64,000 nt of DNA from Cobetia marina. GTDB taxonomy: Bacteria > Pseudomonadota > Gammaproteobacteria > Pseudomonadales > Halomonadaceae. Positions 58,017 through 64,000 of this stretch are shown piece by piece. The stretch is from NCBI RefSeq assembly GCF_001720485.1, contig NZ_CP017114.1:868001-932000 (forward strand). The letters are read 5' to 3'. The position numbers and the translations under genes were made by a program. The notes beneath the pieces were generated by a model, which searched no databases, was not told the DNA's origin, and saw only the letters and a list, made by a program, of their open reading frames with translations. Every line of letters starts with the position of its first letter. Position 1 is the stretch's first letter.

Positions 58017-59528
58017 ATGAGCACGCCGAGGGAGGCGAGAGCGGGGGGCCACGGTGCCGCCTTGATGCGCCGTCTGCAGGTGACGGAGTGGCTGCCGGTG
58101 GTCCGGGTGCTCGGCCTGCTGCTGTGCGTGGTGGCGGTGATGATGCTGGTGCCGCTGCTGCTGTTGCTGGAAGAGGGCGATGCGGATGCGTGGGCCTTCG
58201 CGATATCGCTGGGCATCACGCTGGGGTCGGCTCTGGTGATGCTGCTGGTCTCGCACCAGGTGGAGCTGCAGCTCAAGCCCCGCGCGATGTTCGTGCTGAC
58301 GACCCTGAGCTGGGTGCTGGTGTCAGCCTACTCGAGCCTGCCCTTGATCTTCGGCGCGACCCACCTGGGCGTCACCGATGCCGTCTTCGAGTCGGTCTCG
58401 GCGATCACCACCACCGGCTCGACCGTGCTGACCCACATCGAAGGACTGTCGGATGGCCTGAAGCTGTGGCGTGGCCTGATGCAGTGGGTGGGGGGGATCG
58501 GCATCATCGTGATGGCCATCGCGATCCTGCCGTTCCTGAAGGTGGGTGGCATGCGTCTGTTCCAGACCGAATCCTCGGACTGGTCCGACAAGGTGCTGCC
58601 ACGTGCCGGGGGTGTCGCCAAGGCGATCGGGCTGGTCTATGTGGGGCTGACGCTGCTGGCGATCCTGAGCTACTGGCTGGGGGGCATGCTGCCGCTGGAT
58701 GCCGTGGTGCATGGCATGACCTCGCTGGCCACGGGCGGGTTCGCCAACTACGACAGCTCGATGGGCATCTATTCCGATCGCCCGCATCTGCTGTGGATGG
58801 CTTCCGCCTTCATGCTGCTGGGGGCGCTGCCCTTCGTGCTGTTCATCCGCGCCTGGCAGGACAGTGCCGGGGTGATGTGGTGCGACGCCCAGGTGCGCGG
58901 CTTCCTGCGTTTGCTGGGCTGGGTGATCGCGGCGCTGACGCTCTATCGCGTCGTGCTGGGGGAGGATCTCTTCACGGCGCTGACCCAGGTGACCTTCAAC
59001 GTCATGTCGGTGGTGACCACCACGGGCTATGCCAGCGATGACTACAGTGCCTGGGGGCCCTTCGCGGTGGTGGCCTTCTTCTATCTGACCTTCGTCGGGG
59101 GCTGCAGCGGCTCCACCAGCGGGGGCATGAAGATCTTCCGCCTGCAGATCGGCCTGATCATGCTCGGCAATCACCTGCGCTCGCTGATCCATGCCAACGG
59201 GATCTTCTCCCAGCGCTACAACGGGCGCGCCCTGCCGGATGAAGTGGTGCGCGCGGTCATCGCCTTCTCGTTCTTCTTCTTCATCACCATCGGCGGGCTG
59301 GCACTGGCGCTGTCATTGATCGGGCTGGATCTGGTGACCGCCGTGACCGGTGCCGTGACCGCCGTCACCAACGTCGGCCCCGGGCTTGGGGACATCATCG
59401 GCCCGGCCGGCAACTTCGCACCGCTGCCTGACAGCGCCAAATGGCTGCTGTGCATCGGCATGCTGATGGGGCGCCTCGAGATCCTGACCGTGCTGGTGCT
59501 GTTCTCGCCCAGCTTCTGGCGCAAGTAG
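58017..59528 (+). CDS. trkH: TrkH family potassium uptake protein
   Basis: 503 residues, about ten to twelve membrane segments. The four selectivity-filter loops are visible: VSAITTTGSTVL, MTSLATGGFANY, MSVVTTTGYASD and TAVTNVGPGLGD. GGCSGSTSGGMKIFRLQ is the conserved Trk/Ktr loop. It imports K+, important in osmoadaptation of halophiles, with the cytosolic partner TrkA encoded elsewhere. TrkH and TrkI cannot be told apart by eye. Confidence 0.93.
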   Translation: MSTPREARAGGHGAALMRRLQVTEWLPVVRVLGLLLCVVAVMMLVPLLLLLEEGDADAWAFAISLGITLGSALVMLLVSHQVELQLKPRAMFVLTTLSWVLVSAYSSLPLIFGATHLGVTDAVFESVSAITTTGSTVLTHIEGLSDGLKLWRGLMQWVGGIGIIVMAIAILPFLKVGGMRLFQTESSDWSDKVLPRAGGVAKAIGLVYVGLTLLAILSYWLGGMLPLDAVVHGMTSLATGGFANYDSSMGIYSDRPHLLWMASAFMLLGALPFVLFIRAWQDSAGVMWCDAQVRGFLRLLGWVIAALTLYRVVLGEDLFTALTQVTFNVMSVVTTTGYASDDYSAWGPFAVVAFFYLTFVGGCSGSTSGGMKIFRLQIGLIMLGNHLRSLIHANGIFSQRYNGRALPDEVVRAVIAFSFFFFITIGGLALALSLIGLDLVTAVTGAVTAVTNVGPGLGDIIGPAGNFAPLPDSAKWLLCIGMLMGRLEILTVLVLFSPSFWRK

Positions 59529-59562
59529 GCGCTCGCCGGCAGCAGGCTGCATGAAGCGGGCA

Positions 59563-59606
59563 GACACGACAACGCCACCGTCGCAGGACGGTGGCGTTGT
59601 CGTGTC
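59563..59606. terminator. Perfect 20-bp bidirectional terminator hairpin
   Basis: GACACGACAACGCCACCGTC (59563-59582) pairs without mismatch to 59587-59606, loop GCAG. It lies between the convergent trkH and PlsB-like genes. Confidence 0.8.
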
Positions 59607-59630
59607 CAGGGAGATATCCCGTGAGCGTGA

Positions 59631-60887
59631 TCAGTCGGTGGCGGTGGCCTCGGCGGCGTCCAGCTTCTCGTCGAGATCGATGGACAGGCCTTCACGATTG
59701 AGGATCGGGTTGGCGTACTGCACCAGCCACCAGTCCCTGAGCTCACTCGGCACGCCGGCGAGACGATTCTCGAACACGGCGCGCTCGGCACCACTGATGG
59801 CGGAGACATCCAGCGCGGCGGCCAGGCGTGGCTCGTCACGCAGCTGCGGACGGCTGGCAGCCAGTTTCTCGAGGGCCAGCTGGTGGCTCGGGTAGAGGGT
59901 GTAGTGCTGGAGTACCTGACGGTCGACTTCGGCGACCACGTCGTCCGGAGTGGCGAAATCACCCTTGAGCGGCTCGCCGAACACCAGCTTGACGCGCCCC
60001 TTGTGACCGCTGATGCCGGCGGCGATCGACTGGATGTCCTCGTACTGCACCTTCTCGTAGCGCCCTTCATTGGCGATGGCCGCCAGCTCGCGCGCCTTCT
60101 GCAGATCGCAGGGGTCGAATTCGTAGCTGATGGACACCGGCACGATGTTGAGCTCGCTGACGCTCTCGCTGAAGGGGCGTGTCTTGTCGGCGGTGCGGGC
60201 CGCCATGGTCAGCATCTTGATGATGGCGCTTTCGGTGCCGTCACGGCCATCCTTGGCACGCCCTTCCCGCTGGGCCAGCCAGATGGAGTGCCGATCGTGG
60301 ATCAAGGAGTGACGAATATAGCCCGACAGTGACTGGTAGGCCGCCAGCATCGCGCGCTTGCCCTTGGCGGAGCGCGGCACGATGAAGCTCTTGTTGAGGC
60401 GCATCAGGTCGGTGACGAAGGGCTTCTGCAGCAGGTTGTCGCCGATGGCGATGCGCACCGTGTCGCGGCCGTGACGATAGAGCGCGTAGTTGACGAAGGC
60501 CGGGTCCAGCGAGATGTCGCGATGGTTGGACAGGAACAGATACGGCGTGTCTTCCGACAGCCGCTCGAGTCCCACCGTCTCGAAACTGGTGGTGGTGGTA
60601 TGGATCATGCGCGCCATGTAGCTGGCGATGCGGGTCTGGAAACTGGCCACGTCCTTCACGCCCATCATCTCGCGCTTGATGGCCAGGCGAGCGATCTGGC
60701 GCGCCAGCCACGGGAAGCGCTGGGTCAGTCCCGGCAGGCGGAAGCGAGTCAGGGTGTCGAGCAGTTCGCGGTCCTGCTCGAGGCGCACCAGTACCTCACT
60801 TACCTCGTGATCGTGGTAGGGGCGAATCCTGGCGAACGGGTCCTGTTCGTCAGGCGTGGCAGGCTTGGGCGTTGCTGTGTCAGTCAT
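59631..60887 (-). CDS. PlsB-like glycerol-3-phosphate/lysophosphatidate acyltransferase
   Basis: 418 residues, about half the length of E. coli PlsB. LFLSNHRDISLDPAFVNYAL is the HX4D motif region, MRLNKSFIVPRSAKGKRAM and WLAQREGRAKDGRDGTESA the substrate-binding and RxGR-type motifs of the PlsB group. Likely acylates glycerol-3-phosphate or lysophosphatidate at the inner membrane. Fifty-four bases downstream of rdgC. Confidence 0.85.
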   Translation of the reverse strand: MTDTATPKPATPDEQDPFARIRPYHDHEVSEVLVRLEQDRELLDTLTRFRLPGLTQRFPWLARQIARLAIKREMMGVKDVASFQTRIASYMARMIHTTTTSFETVGLERLSEDTPYLFLSNHRDISLDPAFVNYALYRHGRDTVRIAIGDNLLQKPFVTDLMRLNKSFIVPRSAKGKRAMLAAYQSLSGYIRHSLIHDRHSIWLAQREGRAKDGRDGTESAIIKMLTMAARTADKTRPFSESVSELNIVPVSISYEFDPCDLQKARELAAIANEGRYEKVQYEDIQSIAAGISGHKGRVKLVFGEPLKGDFATPDDVVAEVDRQVLQHYTLYPSHQLALEKLAASRPQLRDEPRLAAALDVSAISGAERAVFENRLAGVPSELRDWWLVQYANPILNREGLSIDLDEKLDAAEATATD

Positions 60888-60941
60888 CGACGCACGTCAT
60901 CCGGATTGTCATTCTTGAGAAGAGAAGAAAGGGGGTGGCGC

Positions 60942-61862
60942 TCAGCTTCCCGGCTGAGCTTCGCCGCCCAGCCAGGCGGTCATCTGCTCGATCACGCCGG
61001 AGAGCACCTGGGCCATCAGCGCGAAGTCGGTCTCCAGTCGCAGGATGGGGTCTTCACCATCCTCCTGGGCATTGGCTTCATCGATGACGGCATCGGCGAA
61101 CTTGAGGCTCTTGAGCGCCATGTCCTCGCCGAGGATCAACGCCACGCGGCCCTCGACTTCTAGTGCCAGCTTGCTGACCACGCGGCCCAGAGTGAGCGCC
61201 GTCTGGATTTCCTCGCCGTCGAGGTCGAACTGACGGGCACGCAGCACGCCATCCTCGCCGCCCGGCGCCTTGAGCTCGACCTGATCACCGACGATGAGGT
61301 CATCCGGACGCGAGGCCACGTCCTTCAGCCAGGTGGTCATCACCTGGGAGGGCGGCTGGGCGACGGCCAGCGGCGTGACCTTGAGCGAGCCCAGCGTCTG
61401 GCGCAGCAGGTCGAGGACTTCCTCGGCACGCTTGGCGTTCGAGGCATTGATGGCGATCAGCCCGCGACGGCTGTCCCACCACAGGTCAGTGCGCGAGGAG
61501 CGCGTGAAGGCGCGTGGCAGCAGCTCCTCGTAGATCTGCTCCTTGAGGGTCAGCTTCTCGCGGCGACGCAGCGGACGACCTTCCGCCGTCTCGCGCTCGG
61601 CGACTCGCTCCTCGAGTTCTTCCTTGACCACGGCAGTGGGCAGGACACGTTCCTGACGCAGTGCGCTGATCAGATAATGGCCCTGGATCTCGTGGACCAG
61701 CATGTCGCTGTTGCGACCGCCCGGTGCCACCCAGCCGATACGCTTGGCTTCGACGCCGGTGACCGGGCGGAAGACATGCTCCGGCAGGGCGTCGGCGAGA
61801 CGACCCTCTTCCAGCGGTGCGCTATCGTGCAGGCGATACAGTTGCAGGTTCTTGAACCACAT
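60942..61862 (-). CDS. rdgC: Recombination-associated protein RdgC
   Basis: 306 residues, the usual RdgC length (about 300). The start MWFKNLQLYRL at 61862 is family-typical; a frame running to 61943 is not. GWVAPGGRNSDMLVHEIQGH and LALEVEGRVALILGEDMALK are conserved stretches. RdgC forms a ring on DNA and restrains RecA. Confidence 0.95.
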   Translation of the reverse strand: MWFKNLQLYRLHDSAPLEEGRLADALPEHVFRPVTGVEAKRIGWVAPGGRNSDMLVHEIQGHYLISALRQERVLPTAVVKEELEERVAERETAEGRPLRRREKLTLKEQIYEELLPRAFTRSSRTDLWWDSRRGLIAINASNAKRAEEVLDLLRQTLGSLKVTPLAVAQPPSQVMTTWLKDVASRPDDLIVGDQVELKAPGGEDGVLRARQFDLDGEEIQTALTLGRVVSKLALEVEGRVALILGEDMALKSLKFADAVIDEANAQEDGEDPILRLETDFALMAQVLSGVIEQMTAWLGGEAQPGS

Positions 61863-62073
61863 GCGACCAGTCCTTGAGTCCGGTGAACGGGGGCTGCCCG
61901 TCTGAATGGCGCATATTATGGCGAAACTCATGCGGCGGGTCATCCGCCGTGGACGTGACCCTGCGTCACACTGCGGTTGCCGACCATCGCGCGCGAGCGC
62001 AAAGACATACTGTGTGCACGCTGTGGCGCTAGTCTGAGATCGACCTGGCGGTGCACGGTCTGGCGGTTTGCGG

Positions 62074-62109
62074 TATCGCCCGACAGATATCGCCCGACAG
62101 ATATCGACC
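62074..62109. repeat. 14-bp tandem repeat upstream of the YHYH lipoprotein gene
   Basis: TATCGCCCGACAGA at 62074-62087 and 62088-62101, with a partial third copy at 62102. It lies about 50 bases upstream of the start codon of the YHYH gene. Confidence 0.85.
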
Positions 62110-62152
62110 CGCAGGCATAGACCATCAGATTTGAGACGCGGAGGGCGGCAGA

Positions 62153-63334
62153 GTGATCGACGACGGTGTTATGAAGACTGCTGTGGGGACTGCTGAGGAG
62201 ACGGTTGTGGCGGCTTTTGTGAAGAGCAGAGCGTCGGGCGCGAGCGCGCTGAAACGGGCACGGCCACTGACGCTGGCGGCGCTGACCCTGCTGCTGTTCG
62301 GCTGCAGCGGGGAGGATGACGCGCACGACAGGGCGGCCAGCACGGCGGCGGCCAGTACAACGGTCACGAAAGAGACAGTCGTTGCAGAGGAAGCCACTGA
62401 CGGCGAACCTGCCCCGGCGGCGGTTGGACTGGATCCTCAGATATTTGCCGCGGGCGCGATCGTCGGTGAGGTCGAGACCGTCGACTGCACCTTGAGCGGC
62501 GGCACGCAGACGACCTGCTATCAGTTCCGCGTGGCCGGTGCGCCCGCGGACCCGGAAACCTCGCCGGAGGGGCCTTTCTGCCCGCCCAATATCCATTCCG
62601 GTGAGGAGGAAGGCGGCACCTGGATGGATGGCGAGGGCACCCTCTATCAGGTGGACGGCGAGTTCATCAAGAATCTGGCCACTCTCTATCAGGACAAGGA
62701 GTGGCAGATGTACGACGTCAACACGGGCGAGATCACCGTGATCGATGGCGCGCGTGGCTGCGAGGTGGCGGGGAACCCGAACCCCATCGAAGGCTTCGAC
62801 AACTTCTGTCTCGAGTGTCCGCTGGAGGAACTGGGCGGCGGCATCGAGAAGACTGTCGTGATCCCCAAGGTGCCGGTACCGGCCGCCGAGCCGACCTCGC
62901 TGGCCGGCCGCGCCAACACCGGCGTGGCGCTCAATGGCGTGCTGTTCGGCCCGCCGGCACCGCTGGAGCTGATCCTGAGCTCTCACACCCTGGGGGTGCT
63001 CGATGATTGTGGCGCGCATGCCAATCCGCATGAGGGCTATCACTATCACACCGCCACCGGCTGCTCCGAGATCGGCATTCAGGAGGATGGCCATTCGCCG
63101 ATGATCGGCTATGCGCTGGATGGCTATGCCATCTATGCCAGAGAGGACAAGGACGGCAATGTTCCCGCTGGGCTGGATGACTGTGGCGGCGAGACGGACC
63201 CGGTGCGTGGCTATCACTATCACGCCTCCGCGCCGGGGGTTAACCAGATCTTCGGCTGTTTCATGGGCGAGAAGGGGCACTTCCTCGACGAGGAGGGAGG
63301 CGAGAGGCCGCCGCAGGACCCGCCCGGCGAGTAG
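62153..63334 (+). CDS. YHYH domain-containing lipoprotein
   Basis: 393 residues from a GTG at 62153 (GGAGGG upstream); an ATG at 62171 is an alternative. The N-terminus has an atypically long arm before the hydrophobic segment LTLAALTLLLFGC, a lipobox with Cys near residue 57. The YHYH domain fills the C-terminal half, with two GYHYH motifs (EGYHYHTATGCSE and VRGYHYHASAPGV), DGYAIYARED and DDCGG between. Domain function is unknown; the His clusters suggest metal binding. Single gene. Confidence 0.85.
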   Translation: MIDDGVMKTAVGTAEETVVAAFVKSRASGASALKRARPLTLAALTLLLFGCSGEDDAHDRAASTAAASTTVTKETVVAEEATDGEPAPAAVGLDPQIFAAGAIVGEVETVDCTLSGGTQTTCYQFRVAGAPADPETSPEGPFCPPNIHSGEEEGGTWMDGEGTLYQVDGEFIKNLATLYQDKEWQMYDVNTGEITVIDGARGCEVAGNPNPIEGFDNFCLECPLEELGGGIEKTVVIPKVPVPAAEPTSLAGRANTGVALNGVLFGPPAPLELILSSHTLGVLDDCGAHANPHEGYHYHTATGCSEIGIQEDGHSPMIGYALDGYAIYAREDKDGNVPAGLDDCGGETDPVRGYHYHASAPGVNQIFGCFMGEKGHFLDEEGGERPPQDPPGE

Positions 63335-63433
63335 CCGTCCTGCAGGTCTGGACGTGAAGGGCATCGCCCGTGGCAGATCCCGCCGCCTTGTCAGGATGGC
63401 GTGCAGGGCGGGCGCCATCATTCAACCAAGCGT

Positions 63434-63463
63434 TTGTTTTTCTGCTCGTGCCCGGCCTAAGAT
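63434..63463 (+). promoter_or_regulatory. Candidate sigma-70 promoter of the thioesterase gene
   Basis: TTGTTT (63434-63439), an 18-base spacer and TAAGAT (63458-63463), about 50 bases upstream of the start codon. Confidence 0.4.
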
Positions 63464-63514
63464 CTGATGACGAGGGCCGAGCAGGCTCATCCGTTTCCCG
63501 CACAGGAGGCAAGG

Positions 63515-64000
63515 ATGCAACAGGACAGCCGTCAACAGGACGCCGCCGATGAGACCGCCGGCACTTTCAGTCGCACGACACTGACGGTGCGAGGTTATCA
63601 CCTGGATGGCTATGGGCACGTCAACAACGCCCGGTATCTGGAGTTCTACGAAGAAGGGCGCTGGGAGTTCATGCTCGCGCATCTGGACCTGGCGGACCTC
63701 AAGCGCGAGGGCATCGCGATGGTGGCGGTCAATGTCAATCTGGACTGGCATTATCCGGCCACCGTGCATGATGAGCTGGTGATCACCACGCGACTCGCTC
63801 GGGTCGGGCGGCGCAAGATGATCATGCATCAGGAGATCCATCTGGGCGAGACGCGCATGGGCGAGGTGCATCCGCGCTCCGGCGCACTGGTCTCCCGCGC
63901 GGATTTCACCTTCGTGCTGATGAATACCCAGACCGGACGGGCCATGCCGCTGGAGGGAGAAATCGGCACGCTGCTGGTATCATTGCTGTCGCCCGAGCCG
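63515..64000 (+). CDS. Acyl-CoA thioesterase, YbgC/FadM-like hotdog protein, 3' end outside window
   Basis: 162 residues visible, open at the right edge. AGGAGG precedes the ATG at 63515. The 4HBT motif is HLDGYGHVNNARYLEFYEEG, with the catalytic Asp and a following helix; LDWHYPATVHDELVITTRL is the next conserved strand pair. Hydrolyses acyl-CoA thioesters; the substrate is unknown. Only a few residues may be missing, since family members are 135-170 residues. Confidence 0.85.
   Translation, partial: MQQDSRQQDAADETAGTFSRTTLTVRGYHLDGYGHVNNARYLEFYEEGRWEFMLAHLDLADLKREGIAMVAVNVNLDWHYPATVHDELVITTRLARVGRRKMIMHQEIHLGETRMGEVHPRSGALVSRADFTFVLMNTQTGRAMPLEGEIGTLLVSLLSPEP

Overview
The window is a GC-rich chromosomal stretch of a gammaproteobacterium. 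The gene set and orders (mnmA-hflD-purB, clpS-clpA with infA-bpt-aat nearby, ftsK-lolA-rarA), ectoine/hydroxyectoine catabolic genes and a Trk potassium transporter point to a halophile of the Halomonadaceae, most probably Cobetia or a close Halomonas relative. This is inferred from gene content and order, not from a database search.

Layout. 1-10 kb is housekeeping, mostly on the minus strand: a partial glycine-zipper lipoprotein, isocitrate lyase (aceA), an unrecognised 273-residue protein, a GNAT enzyme coupled to the ribosomal oxygenase roxA, purB-hflD-mnmA, and nudJ coupled to an RluE-type pseudouridine synthase. 10-24 kb holds icd, the N-degron set (clpS, clpA, then bpt and aat, with infA between), ftsK, lolA and rarA. 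A hemerythrin-like gene preceded by a perfect palindrome follows. 25-30.5 kb is a plus-strand catabolic operon (doeC-, doeD-, eutB- and eutC-like) for ectoine or hydroxyectoine, with a striking 18-bp tandem array between eutB and eutC. 30.6-36 kb carries a HAD phosphatase, an EamA exporter, a SulP anion transporter with a tandem-domain universal stress protein, and a RidA protein.

At 36.02-37.80 kb the base composition drops abruptly: two sampled 60-base lines give 38% and 35% GC, against 65% just upstream. This island carries one gene, recognised as a member of the sporadically distributed TIGR04141/DUF6119 family. It is a foreign, probably accessory (possibly anti-phage) gene. Its right edge runs into the 3' end of a phosphopantetheinyl transferase gene, whose last eight codons or so look island-derived.

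From 57.6 kb down to 37.8 kb, all on the minus strand, lies an essentially complete aryl polyene (APE, flexirubin/xanthomonadin-like pigment) cluster. It contains a chain-length factor, acyltransferase, two ACPs, membrane protein, AMP-ligase fused to a dehydratase, glycosyltransferase/acyltransferase fusion, HAL/PAL/TAL-type ammonia-lyase, thioesterase, LolA-like carrier, MMPL exporter, FAD oxidoreductase, DUF3261 lipoprotein, ketosynthase-dehydratase-ketoreductase-ketosynthase, a small secreted protein and the phosphopantetheinyl transferase. Most junctions overlap by 1-11 bases (TGATG or ATGA), which suggests translational coupling. In the expected route the ammonia-lyase makes the aryl acid, the ligase loads it on an ACP, the ketosynthase/ketoreductase/dehydratase enzymes extend the polyene, and the acyltransferases, LolA, MMPL and lipoprotein move it to the outer membrane.

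58-64 kb returns to housekeeping: trkH, a PlsB-like acyltransferase, rdgC, a YHYH-domain lipoprotein and a thioesterase cut by the window end.

Short tandem repeats (6-18 bp units) recur at gene edges, several of them inside the APE operon. Together with the AT-rich island next to the truncated phosphopantetheinyl transferase gene, they are the least expected features of the window.
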